In this document: positions 12,801 through 23,192 of the stretch, piece by piece
Numbering within the stretch: position 1 is the stretch's first letter
How the letters are laid out: each line of letters opens with the position of its first letter
From: Condylostoma magnum
Lineage: Eukaryota > Ciliophora > Heterotrichea > Heterotrichida > Condylostomatidae
Assembly (NCBI GenBank): GCA_920105805.1
Contig: CAKKTI010000287.1
Location: forward strand, 1-28,125
Length of the DNA: 28,125 nt
Direction: 5' to 3'
Notes under the pieces: model-generated
Told to the model about the DNA's origin: nothing
The model's input: only the letters and a program-made list of their open reading frames with translations
Databases searched by the model: none
Program-made: the position numbers and the translations under genes

Positions 12801-13784
12801 AGTAACACAGCCTTTATAAGGAACAAATTCTTACTGAGGAGGAATTATATTGTATCCTTGAATAACATCTTAAATAAACTGTTCATTTCAAAAATAATGC
12901 ATAATTCCCTTTAAAATTCCATAATCATGCATTGCATGAATTTCCATTAAATATTTATCAATTGATTTAGACTGTAGTATCTTAGCAGATATACCAGACC
13001 TTCTTATAGCGTTTTATAAGGTTTTTACATCCATTCCTTAAGTTTTGTATAATTTTGACATTTTGGTAGCAATAAGTATCTCTGTAGTTAATTTTCTCCT
13101 AGCTTCTTTCCTAAGTTCTTCCGCTTTTTACCTTTTCTTAAAAAACTTTTACTAATCTTCCCACAAAAACATGATATTCATTCTTCTCACATACTTTGCT
13201 AGTTTGTAATTCTTTAAAATAACTTTAAATCGTTTAGTAGTCTTATCAAACTCCACAACTTCTCCATCAACTCAGTCATACTTCCCATCTACATATTAGT
13301 ACAATGTTTTACATTTATTTCCCTTTTATATCATTTCCTCAGGCTGTAATATATCAGGTTTTACGAAATAATCCAGTGGTAAATACTTCTCATTAGATCC
13401 TAAGAACTCAGGGCGTTTTTTCCTAATTTTCAGGGGTAAAGGCTAGGGCTTTACTCGTCTAGGTACAAATTTTTCCTACGTTTCAATCATTAAACTAGGA
13501 ATAGCTCTAGCTTGTACTCTCCTTTCCTATATTTAGATCCTATCTTATAAGAAAGAAGACTTAAATATTCCTAGTGTGGGCACTGTTTTATCTACACTCC
13601 CATACCTATTACGCGCAACTTCCTCAGCTAATTCAGAATTCATAGTATGATTAAGAGACCTTTCCCTTCTTCTAGTCGTAGATCCCAGTGAACTGCCATT
13701 ACCTGAGTCTGGCAGTCGAGTTGGAGTTGCTGTTTTCAAGACTGGTAGTCTTACATAATTACTTTTCTCAAAAGATCGATTCAT
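834..13784 (-). CDS. Axonemal (inner-arm, DNAH1-like) dynein heavy chain, intronless
   Basis: A ciliary motor heavy chain of about 4316 residues in one unbroken frame. The tail and linker fill residues 1 to about 1400. P-loops follow in order: AAA1 at 1449 (GPAGTGKV), AAA2 at 1766 (GPTMAGKT), AAA3 at 2228 (GATGTGKT) and AAA4 at 2600 (GPGGNGKS). The coiled-coil stalk with its microtubule-binding head lies at about 2850-3150, then AAA5 and AAA6, and a C-terminus ending HWVKRGVALILEQI, the usual dynein ending. An N-terminal block (LPLDYF, then KYDWVDG) resembles human DNAH1, suggesting a single-headed inner-arm dynein; the subfamily is an inference. AAA1 is odd: Val replaces the P-loop Thr and Ser-Asp replaces the Walker B Asp-Glu. 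AAA2 carries about 50 extra Gln/Lys-rich residues. TGA encodes Trp at invariant sites in AAA2 and AAA3. ATG 13784 lies 10 bp after the upstream gene's stop; Met48 (13643) is an alternative start. The stop is TAG 834-836. Confidence 0.95.
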
Positions 13785-13794
13785 TTTAAATTAA

Positions 13795-15357
13795 CTAAGA
13801 TGGGGGAGGTAGTTGCCAGTCTGAGTTGATAGGCCCTACATCATGAATTATCTCCCTATGGCAGCTCCAGACAAGCTTTATGGCTTCGGGGGTTCCAATT
13901 CCAGCACATCTTGGATCGCCAGCTGGCCCGAACCAATGATTCTGAGGAGCTCCTGTAGTCCTAGCTCTAATGCCTGCATAGGTTGTTCCATTTATCGTGT
14001 TCCCAAGTACATAGTTAAGGAACTGTTAATCCTTGGAAACAACAGCAGCAGTGAGAAAATTGTTAAGTTTTTCAATAGCATTTAAAACCTAGTCAATATC
14101 CTCGTATTCAGTTACAATCTAAAATGGCCCAAACAGTTCTCTTGTACATAATTCAAAGTTGTTAAAGATTTCTTACAGGGGCACATATACTGCAGTAGGT
14201 GGATAGGAGCCATATACATCAGGGATTTAATGATTTTAGAGCGGGCTTCCTCCAAACAGTACTCTCGCGCCTTGTATCTGTAATACCTCATCAATATGTG
14301 CCTTTATCCTGTCATTATTCCAACTCAATATAGGTGTAATGGTCAAATCCTCTAACCTCCTACGACTAGCCAACTGTTCCAACTACCCAAAAATTCCTTC
14401 CTATACCCAATTCTTATGTGCAAACAAAATACTTTATGCAGAGCACTTTTAACCAGAGAACGCATAAGCATCTTAGTCACAAACCCACGACACATACTCA
14501 AAATCATTTACATCTGGGCCCAGAATCTTCCAGTCAAACCCAGAATCCTCTAATTTCACTCTTCCCTTATTAGTTTCACACAACTTCTCAGCAATTGCGG
14601 AACTACCAGTGAATAGTATGTTCTTAAACAAATCTTCCTTTACTAATTACTCAATAGCATCTCCTCCACTGTTCATAACTGTTAGATCGGAGGCTGGGAG
14701 ACCACAATCGTGCATGAATCTTACAAACTATTCAACACACATTGACACTCTAGGATCAGGCTTCAATAATACTTTATTACCCATAAATAACGCTCCCATT
14801 ACCTGCATTATGGGAATTTCTAGAGGGAAGTTAAAGGGAGTTATAACTGCAACAGGGCCAAATGGCCACCTGTATCCATTGGATTACTATCCATAATGGT
14901 CTCCGGGTACTGAGAATCCGCGGCATAGGAATCTTACTTGGTCCCCTGAAAAATTTTCAAAGAAAATTTTTAGTATATTCAGTTCCCCAGCTGCCTGTAC
15001 ATAACTCTTAGGAGCCACTCTCTGTATACTTTTCACAAAGAACTCAAATATTTCAGGGTTATGGAGCCCACTGGCCACCTTCTGACAAACTCTTCCATAC
15101 AATAAGTACCTCTCAGGGTTCTTTATAGGGTTATGCAGCCCTGAGCGAGGTATATTGGCCATCTCTTACCGGAAGGGCTCTAGTTCAGATACTTATGTAC
15201 TGGAAACCTGCAAAAAGGATTCTCCAGTCAGAGGATCCGGAAGGGCCACAATATTAGAAGATGGCTGCCATTATCCACCCACAAAATTCAGAACTCTCCC
15301 AGGATTTTGGCCCGACAATTTAAAAGGATCAACGGTCGCCCAAGATAATCCCGACAT
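13795..15357 (-). CDS. Delta-1-pyrroline-5-carboxylate dehydrogenase, plant-type ALDH12 family
   Basis: Oxidises pyrroline-5-carboxylate / glutamate semialdehyde to glutamate with NAD+, the second step of proline breakdown. The 520-residue product resembles plant ALDH12A1 end to end: GLHNP and PERYLLYG near residues 70-85, the RVAPKSYVQAAGE block, GYRWPFGPV, TPFNFPLEIP, the catalytic region SGQKCSA with Cys305, and the C-terminal signature QNHWFGPAGDPR followed by GIGTPEAIKLVWSCHRE. The Gln in SGQKCSA is encoded by TAA. The enzyme is mitochondrial in plants, but here the family-conserved part begins almost at Met1 and no clear presequence is seen. ATG 15357 is the first Met before the family N-terminus. 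The stop is TAG 13795-13797, only 10 bp before the dynein ATG. It shares an 83-bp divergent intergenic region with Rpn1. Confidence 0.93.
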
Positions 15358-15440
15358 TCTACGTAATATTTAAGCACTTAACATTTTTTAATAACCAATT
15401 AAACCCCAGGCTAATTCAAATGCAAAAATTTATATAAAAT
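15358..15440. promoter_or_regulatory. 83-bp divergent intergenic region (P5C dehydrogenase / Rpn1)
   Basis: This AT-rich spacer lies between two head-to-head ATGs and must hold both 5' leaders and any promoter elements. It contains short A/T runs and a TATATAAA-like stretch just before the Rpn1 start. No specific factor site can be named. Confidence 0.5.
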
Positions 15441-17996
15441 ATGACGGAAGCTGAAAAACCTGTAGAGTTGTCGGAGGAAGATTAAGAGTTGTAAGAAAAG
15501 TTTGAGCTACTGGTGTCAAGACTGCAAGATTCCAAGTAAACCGAGCAAGCTTTGGGGCTACTTGAGGAGGAAGTCAGAGGTGCTACGACAAGTATGACCT
15601 CGATTCCAAAGCCTCTCAAAATTTTAAGGCCATTTTACCCAACTATTAAAGAGTTTTACTCAAATTTGCCAAGTTCGTAGTTAAAGCAACGATTGGCTAA
15701 CTTTTTATCAGTCTGCGCAATTACAATGTCAAAGTAGGAGGACAGGGAGGTTTTGGCGTTTTTGCTGTAGGGAAATACTGCTGAATTGGTCACTTGGGGC
15801 TATGAGTACATAAGGAACCTCTGCGGGGAGATGAGGGATGAGTTTTTCATTAGGTTTGAGAAGAGTTAGGACAATTAGGAGATTTTAGATCTTACGTAGA
15901 TAATTATTCCGTATTTGATGCAGCACAGCTCGGAGGTTGATGCAGTGGACTTGTTGTGTGAACTTGATTGTCTTGATAGAATTGTCCCGTATGTGGATTT
16001 AGACAATTATCAGAGAGTGTGTTTGTATATAAGCACGTCGGCCTAATATGCTGCAGACCCTGATGAAATGTTCAAGACCTTGTAAGTTTGTTTCTAATGC
16101 TACCTTGCAGTTGGAAAGTTCCCTGAAGCTCTAAGAATTGCTTTGAAGATTAATCGTCCGGAATTCATATAATAAGCTCTTACTCAATGCTAAGACTCCT
16201 TGTAATTAAAGTAAATGTGCTACTTGCTAGGACGGTAGAAGTACAATTATGAACTTGATGATGAGGAGCTTACTGTTATTCTGTCTAATGAGAATCTCAG
16301 TTCTTCTTTTGCGAAATTAGCAACTGATTTAGATGTTCTTGAGCCAAAATCTCCTGAGGATATTTATAAATCGCATCTTGAGGAACATGGAAGAGGTATT
16401 AATACCGGGGCATAGCTTGACTCAGCATAACAGAATTTGGCTTAGACCTTTGTAAACGCTTTTGTCAACTGCGGCTACGGTACAGACACTCTCTTAACTG
16501 ATGAGTCTAAAAACTGGCTTTTCAAACACAAAGAAACTGGTCTAATGTCCGCTGCAGCGTCTCTAGGAACTCTTCTTCTATGGAACATGGATGAAGGTAC
16601 AGCTAAAATAGATAAGTACCAGTACTCTCAGAATGATTTTATAAAAGCAGGAGCATTAATGGCCTTGGGAATCGTTAATGCTGGTATCAAGAATGAATGT
16701 GACCCAGCCTTTGCCCTATTGACTGAGTATATCGACACTTCTAACGATGTACTAAGAAATGGTATTATTTCAGGACTTACTCTCGCATATGCTGGCTCCG
16801 CCAGAGAGGATGTATTGGAGGTACTTACACCTTTGGTAATAGATTGCAGTATTAGTTTCCAATCATCTGCTCTCGCAGCACTAGCACTTGGCCTTGTATT
16901 CGTTGGAACTTGTAACGAGGATGTTGCATAAGCTATTGTACAGACTTTGATGGAAAGAACAGAAGAAGAGTTGAAGAATTCATGGGCTAAGTTCTTTGCA
17001 TTGGGAATAGGATTAGTGTTTCTGGGCTAATAGGACAGAGTATCAACTATTCTAGGAGTTATCGATGACTTTGTGGGTGACCCTCTCAAAGGCTATGCAA
17101 AAATCAGTATAGAGAGCTGTGCATACGCCGGCTCAGGCAACGTTTTAAAAGTACAGGAAATGCTTCACGTATGTGCAGACCACGGTGACGACAAAGACGT
17201 AGGCGCAATAATGGCTAGTGTGCTTGGAATAGCAACAATAGCAATGGGTGAAGACATCGGTGCAAGTATGGCGCTTAGATGCTACGACCATCTGCTGTAA
17301 TACGGTGACCTTAACATCAAAAGAGCCACTCCCCTGGGCATTGCTCTCCTCTTTGTAAGCAATCCCAAGGTAAATGTAATAGATCTACTGAGTAAGCTAT
17401 CCCATGACAACGACTCAGAAACTGCCCAGTCTGCCATTTTCGCACTTGGTATGGTAGGCGCAGGTACTAACAACTCCCGATTAGCAGGCACTTTAAGACA
17501 ACTTGCAGGATATTATTCCAGAGAAAGCAACTAATTGTTTATGGTGCGTATAGCTCAAGGATTACTGCATCTGGGAAAAGGACTAATGACTCTCAAGCCT
17601 TATCACTCCGAGAACTTCTTACTTTCTCCAGTGGCATTGTCTGGAATTTTAACGGTTATACACTCCATGCTTTCTAAAGATGAAATTATACACTCTAGCG
17701 GCAGTTATATGTTGTTCTATTTAACAGCTGCGATTTACCCTAGAATGCTGGTTACGTTAGATGAGAATTTAAACCCATTGCCGGTATAGGTAAGAGTAGG
17801 AGAGGCTGTTGATGTTGTTGGACAGGCTGGAAGACCTAGGACAATTACTGGATTTTAGACGCATACAACACCTGTTCTGCTTAGTCATGGAGAGAAAGCG
17901 GAGCTGGCTACAGAAGAGTATATTCCTGCTACTGAGATATTGGAAAACTTCGTTATTTTAAGGCCCAACCCTAATTATATTCCCGAGGAAAGTTAG
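15441..17996 (+). CDS. RPN1: 26S proteasome regulatory particle base subunit Rpn1 (PSMD2)
   Basis: A scaffold of the proteasome 19S base that binds ubiquitin, shuttle receptors (UBL proteins) and Ubp6/USP14 in other eukaryotes. The 851-residue product aligns with human PSMD2 throughout in one frame: [12 protein letters not shown] near residue 50, [10 protein letters not shown] and [13 protein letters not shown] near 350-380, the proteasome/cyclosome repeats over about 400-720 with [17 protein letters not shown] and [13 protein letters not shown], then [12 protein letters not shown] and [12 protein letters not shown] near the C-terminus. The charged insert of human PSMD2 after the YAGSGN block is missing. 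Several TAG/TAA codons match Gln in the human protein, e.g. GFQTHTTP. Stop TAG 17994-17996 is chosen because family members end a few residues after the NPNY motif; more in-frame TAG/TAA follow at once. Confidence 0.96.
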
Positions 17997-18043
17997 ATAG
18001 GTTAGTAAAGTTTATTCATATAGGATTTAGTTTATAGTAATTA

Positions 18044-19255
18044 ATGGAGTCTTGGAAAAGAAATTGTGATTTGTAACCAGGAATTAAAATTGGAGTGATT
18101 TGATTTATTATAGAAGTTGTATCATTTCTAATGTAAGACTTTTTCTAATAATATTAAGATAATAGTCTGCATATATATTATTTTAAACTAATCACACTGT
18201 CATCCTATCAGATAGGTGCTATTTGTGGAGCATTACCTAGCTAGTATCTTTTGCAGAAGAAAGGATAACGGTTTACTTTACTAGCTACAACAATTATGGT
18301 ATATGTATCAGTGTTTATGAGCTTAGTATATTTTACGTCGAATATAGTACTAATTTATATAGTTCTGATAATATCCAAATTTATCTGAGGAGCTTCAGTT
18401 TCTTTGATAAAAATCAACTTTTTAGCTCTTTTAGCGTTTTACTCCCCTGATAAGAAATTAAAGTCAAATATTATAAGCTTATTTTTTATTCAGGGCTCAT
18501 CATCTATTGCGAGTTTGATAATTTGATGGATTTAAGAATATATCCCTACTGTAGTGTTTTTTGTATTCATTGGAATAGTTACTATACTAACATTTGTCCC
18601 CTTTAGAAATTATGCTGATCTTCCAATGCAAGATATAGCATACAGACATATAATAGCTATGTATGAAGGAGAACCTTATTACGGTTATAAAAGAACCATG
18701 TTAGCTTACCTTTATATAGGAATGTTTAATTCATTCATTTACTATTCTTATAATGAATACATATAAGATGATTTAGACATTGACTTTTATGTTTTACTAC
18801 CATTTTTTATATCAGGATAAATTTTAGGCTACTTGACGTTATATTTTGTTCTAATTAAAAAAGAAATTAGAGTTATACTTTACATTTCAGTAATATTTTA
18901 GCTTATAAGCTGCATTTTATCAGGAGTTTCTTATTTCTAAAAGGCTATTAATGATGAATTAGCTGCTTTTGCTTTAATAAGTCAAATTATTGCTGGAATT
19001 TCAATAGGAATCTTTAAACCTGTGGCTTTTTATATTGTTCTAAATAGATGCGGGAATTTTTACAATCAAATCATATATTATATAGTTGTTAATTACATAG
19101 GAAGGATCTTGTCCAATTTTCCTGCTCAGCTACTGTTTGATTACTATTTTTATACACACTGCTTTCTACTCGTAATCAATTTTACATCAGTTGTAATTAT
19201 TCTCAAAGCTAAGCCAATAAATATGATAGATAGTAGCATTTTGTTAGTTAATTAA
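18044..19255 (+). CDS. Multi-pass membrane transporter, MFS-like
   Basis: A 403-residue integral membrane protein with roughly 11-12 hydrophobic segments, the size and layout of a major facilitator. After a short cytosolic N-terminus comes helix 1 (IKIGVIWFIIEVVSFLM, one Trp encoded by TGA), then helix 2 ending GAICGALPSQYLLQKKGQR. That tail resembles the MFS motif between helices 2 and 3 (a Gly-rich end, a short polar loop, then Gly and Arg). A charged loop near residues 200-235 separates two halves. The substrate cannot be assigned. ATG 18044 was preferred over ATG 18131 because only the former includes helix 1. The gene starts 47 bp after the Rpn1 stop; stop TAA is 19253-19255. TGA occurs as Trp at least three times. 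Confidence 0.7.
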
Positions 19256-19272
19256 TATGGTATTTAAATTCT

Positions 19273-20250
19273 ATGGAGAAGATGGAATTGCAGTCTTGTA
19301 ATAAAAGGTATTTAATCGATATTACACTCAACAGTAATACCTTGAGTAAGTTTCCAGCAAACACATATAGAAAACCTGATATAAAGTTGCATAATTAAGG
19401 ATAAACTAAGAATCTTCTATAAAAAAGGCTACAAAAGTTTAATTTCAAATATAAAAATCTCATAATTAGTAAGAGCTCTAAACTACCCGAAAGCTCTATT
19501 ACGCATACATTAAGAAAATAGGCTCATTCAGTGTAATAGAAAAGTAGATTGAGTTTATTATAAAACTCTCCTTATCATACCAGAGTAAAGTAAAACAAAG
19601 GATGAATAAGTCTTATAGATAATTTTTAGCCTAAAACATCTACTTATTAAGTAAACAGTTCGAGAGAAAGAAGCATAAAATGACGTTAAGTTGAAAATTT
19701 TACAGAAGCTCCATATGATTGGTATAACTCTTACTTAGACATTTTATCCTAAAAGAGAAAAAGACGATGGAAATTCACTGGGAAATCATCTAATCCCTGT
19801 TTTAATGAATAAGAAATTAAAAACTTAGCTAAAATTAAAGCAATTAAACCTGTAAATCTTAGTTATTTAATGGAACCTTTAAGAAATTCGTATGTATTAC
19901 TAAAGGAACAGTTGCATATTAGTACTCTAAAAAAGAAGCCAATTGTACCATTTACTAGTTACTTTATTTCCCTTGCGAAAAGATGTAAGGAACTTTTAAA
20001 AATCAGAAAAATTACCTTATAGATTTTAAGATTAATTAATAAGAGAGAAAAATATGCTAAAAACTAAACAAATAGGTAAAGACTATTGGATTTGAATATT
20101 AGCATTTTAAGGAAACTAAATGTCTGGAAAGATTTAAACATACCCCATAATACCTTTATATACAAGACAGTTGATTACTCTAATCAGATAGCGAATGAAA
20201 CATAGTAAAGAGGTTAAATGATTCTGTCTGGTAAATCTAACTATGTATAA
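19273..20250 (+). CDS. Basic hypothetical protein, about 325 residues
   Basis: No family is recognised. From ATG 19273, 17 bp after the transporter stop, the frame gives a strongly basic Lys/Arg/Gln-rich protein with no membrane segment. Features include a QKRKRRWKF cluster near residue 160 (possible nuclear or microtubule/RNA-binding patch), a TEAPYDWYNSYLDIL segment just before it, and a helical C-terminal third rich in Leu, Arg and Lys. TGA is read as Trp twice. The most likely stop is TAA 20248-20250; a TAA pair at 20260-20265 is the alternative. Either choice leaves the 3' end 2-17 bp from the convergent coiled-coil gene. The abrupt change to low-complexity sequence beyond 20270 on this strand supports the 3' boundary. 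Confidence 0.55.
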
Positions 20251-20267
20251 TGCCTATTGTAATAAAT

Positions 20268-21299
20268 TTAGCTGTTTTCAGATTGTATTGAGATTTGTTT
20301 TAGTTCCTCGTTTTCTTCTCCAAACTCAGTAAGTCTTTCTACTAGTCATTATTTATCTGTATGAAGTTAATCAATATATTTGTTAATTCAATTTAACACA
20401 AGTAATATTTCTGTATATTATTTATCATTTAACCATTTACTCTATATATTTTTCTGATTTTTCAATGTTTAATCAATTAATTGTTTTTAGTTTCTAATAT
20501 ACATATGATATAGAGGTGATAAAGTAAGGTGAATTTCCTCTATAATTTATTTATAGAAGTTTATATTAATATTTGAAGTGTTTAATTATTAATTTAATTC
20601 AGTATTCAGTTGTTAGTACTTTTCAATCTAATATTTTAACTAATCATAGTCTCTTTATTAATCTACAAATTTACCTTTCAAAGTTTAAATCTAACCCCTA
20701 TAAAATTATTCTAACTGAATAATTTATTATTCTTACTTTACTATCTATTATTACAATTGATATTTACTTTAACTATCAACTTTAGAATTATATTACTAAA
20801 TCGCTTCCTATTATTCAATTCATCTCTCCTTTAACCTCTCCAATTATGCAAAAGTCTAATCTTATAAATGCTCTAAATTATTCACATACTGTTTCAAATC
20901 CTAAGTATTCAATTATTCTCAATTTATATCAACTTAAGTTTATCTGAAATCATTATCTTCTTGATTAATAAATCTAACTGTTTACCCAATTTTATTAGCC
21001 ATAGACTCTACAATAGATCCAGTAAAATCAATTGACTTAGCATAGCTCATATTCAACTGTTTTTATTATTTCAACTATTAAGCCACATTCCCACAATAAT
21101 CCTTCTGCTTAAACCTGTTCTCTATAACATTACCTTCAATTTTTAAACTTCCTAAAATTTAACGTCTCATAATATAATACTTATTCACAACATCCTCCGG
21201 TATAGGGAACGTAAACAACAGCTCTATATATATCTTACACTCTGCCGTTTAAAGCAACTAAACAACCTACTAAACGTCCTACAAGCTATATTTTTCCAT
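20268..21299 (-). CDS. Coiled-coil protein of unknown function, about 343 residues
   Basis: No family is recognised. ATG 21299 opens a Gln-, Leu-, Lys- and Glu-rich protein. An N-terminal globular part (about residues 1-60) contains the segment LLFTFPIPEDVVNKYYIMRR. Long heptad-like helices follow at about 90-235 and about 260-335 (e.g. KYQLQQQIVKQEQQIIQLEQ), typical of a coiled coil. Many glutamines are TAA/TAG, making the DNA look full of stops. The stop is TAA 20268-20270. It lies 13 bp downstream of CFAP77 on the same strand, so a cytoskeletal or ciliary role is a reasonable guess from context only. The frame was fixed by comparing all three frames of this strand; the other two give poorer composition. 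Confidence 0.65.
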
Positions 21300-21312
21300 T
21301 TAACTTAAAATT

Positions 21313-22029
21313 TCAACTATGGAACTCGAAAGCCCGATTATGAGTATTGGTCCTTGGCCTTACATTTTAAAACTTCCTCATCTTAAACTCCGATCTATCT
21401 GGTTTCTTTAAACTTTAATGCACTGCAGCTTTTAAATACTCATAGCTTTTAGTAGTCCTAGGGTGTAGAAAACCAGTTTAAGTAGTTCCTAGAAAGTTTT
21501 TATGTGTAGAGGAGAGAGTATTCCTCATACCAGTTTAACCTTACTTTTAAGTTTAGTAGCCATACCCGTACTTCTCATGTCGTACATCAATGGCTAATTA
21601 TTAGTAAAAGTTTCCCATTACTGCTTTGATAGGTGTTGCTGGCCTATCTGGTCTCCCGTATATAAAGTCGCTATTGGGTTTACTTAATCTGTTTTGCTTT
21701 CTCTGAAAATAACTTTTGAGCCGTATATCACTCATTTGTCTAAATTTACGTGTTTAAGGGGCAGTTACGAATCCATTAGTGACGCTATAGCGGTTGAGTT
21801 GTCTAAAATCTTTTTCAGGAAGTTAAGATCCAGACATTGTATGTTCTTTCCAGGAGTTGATCAAGTCTCCTGCGTTTTCTGCGTCTATTTTATTGCCCAT
21901 TCCATAGTAAAATTAGGGAGGAGGTAGTTATCGGACTGTTGGCTTACTTTTACCTACATCGTCTTTTACTAGTATTTAATTACCTGAGTTTTAGATTCTC
22001 TCGTAGAAATTGTGGCCTTGCTCTAACAT
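21313..22029 (-). CDS. CFAP77: CFAP77, microtubule inner protein of ciliary doublets
   Basis: CFAP77 sits inside the doublet microtubule wall of cilia, on the B-tubule side. The 238-residue product follows the human protein in order: an FYYG motif and NKIDAENAGDLINSW (human FTYG... IGRW), then FRQLNRYSVTNGFVTA and RQMSDIRL (human [20 protein letters not shown] and RQLNDIRI), the YGRPDRPATP motif (human FGIRARPSTP) near residue 120, and a C-terminal MRKFQNVRPRTNTHN matching human MPHFQKVGRHLDTF. ATG 22029 is the only suitable Met before the conserved part. The stop is TGA 21313-21315, a codon read as Trp elsewhere in the window. Only 13 bp separate this stop from the next gene's ATG. Identification is from remembered family motifs, not a search. 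Confidence 0.78.
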
Positions 22030-22252
22030 TTTATTGGGATTTATATTTTGGTAGATTTGTAGAGTTTATGTATGTGGAAACTAAGCTATGGGTGGAAAGA
22101 TGTTTTATCGTGGAATTAGAAGCTTTATATGTATTATTAAGATGTGTAGTAGAAAGTATACTGAAAATTAATCAGATCATAGTATTCATTTAACCCATTA
22201 TTTTTAATATTGATAATTGTGGATATTTTAGCATTCACTAATACGCTATAAA
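22030..22252. promoter_or_regulatory. Intergenic region upstream of CFAP77
   Basis: AT-rich DNA of 223 bp between the CFAP77 ATG and the first possible ATG of the uncertain + strand gene. It would hold the CFAP77 promoter. No motif or RNA gene is recognised. Confidence 0.4.
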
Positions 22253-23041
22253 ATGTAATGATTTAAGGCGATTTTTTTCATAGAATGTCTTAAGGATTTG
22301 TATTCATCTATTACTAATCTAAAAGACGTTTAAAATGCTAGATTTACTTTTCCTAATAGTACCTAAAGATAAAATATTAATGTCAAAAGAATTGTAAGGC
22401 TAAAAGCAGTTCACGATGTTTATAATTCAATTATATTATAAAAGTTAGTATCTTTTTCTCTAATTGGATAAACAAATTATTGCTCAAATTTCCGCAGCGA
22501 TGATGATAGATTGTAAATTATTAAGAATATCATTATAATGAAAAAATGAGGCTATTCTATAGATCTATCAACTTCTAATATATCCGAAACTCCTATTTTA
22601 ATGGATATTCATGACATTATGAAATATATGGTGTTTATTTAAGAGATTTTTTTTTAAAGATCAATAATAGTTTTAATATATAATTAAGAGGCAATGGATA
22701 TCATAAAAACAAGAGAAAAAGGAAATTCTATTTTATGTTAAATGTTAAGATAATTACAGTGTAATTAAGGTAATATAAAAAGGGAAGATACTTCCATGAT
22801 TATGATCTCATTGAAATTAACAGATACAAGAATTGAACTTCAGTATTTATATTTTACTTTTGTAATAATTAGTTTTGAAAGATAAGTTTGGTAAAGACTT
22901 TTGAATTAATTGAGGAAAACAGTTGAGCTTAAAGGGTTTCTATTTAAATATTATATACTTTCATTATGTCTTGCATGGGTAATTTATAGTACAATTTGCA
23001 CTTTCAAAAGCTCGTTATTTAAAACATTTAAGCAAAAATAA
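22253..23041 (+). CDS. Uncertain gene: possible 262-residue protein with one C-terminal membrane helix
   Basis: One frame from ATG 22253 to TAA 23039-23041 gives a mixed-composition product. It has a Ser/Asp-rich middle (GYSIDLSTSNISETP), a stretch TREKGNSILCQMLRQLQC, and one strong hydrophobic segment near the end (YYILSLCLAWVIYSTICTF). No family is recognised. Because no frame is closed under this code, the other two + frames over 22500-22900 also give superficially plausible peptides, so the reading frame, and even the existence of the gene, is unsure. It is reported because the span is otherwise a gap of over 1 kb between supported genes. Codon statistics or a homologue from a related species would decide. 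Confidence 0.3.
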
Positions 23042-23192
23042 CTAATTATTTCATATTTCCAATTAAATCAATACAAACCTATATACTTATATAAATAAAA
23101 GCTACCTAGGTATAAAATACATCTATAACACTCCTATTAGTCTAAGTGAGCTTGAAAAAGATGTAGTAAATGTATTATTAGTATAGTTTTAA

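Noticed and set aside
834-13784. Dynein as a pseudogene because of its many in-frame TAA, TAG and TGA
   Set aside because: Those codons fall at Gln and Trp positions, the frame is unbroken for 4316 codons, and neighbouring housekeeping genes show the same usage.
14609-15373. Plus-strand open frames of 70-95 codons over 14609-14896 and 15155-15373
   Set aside because: They are antisense shadows of the P5C dehydrogenase gene, whose minus-strand product matches ALDH12 throughout.
18131-18133. ATG 18131 as the transporter start
   Set aside because: It would drop the first membrane helix; ATG 18044 in the same frame includes it and leaves a sensible 47-bp gap after Rpn1.
21694-22193. Two plus-strand frames, 21694-21927 and 21939-22193
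   Set aside because: They lie antisense to CFAP77 and its leader; the minus-strand reading has ordered family motifs.
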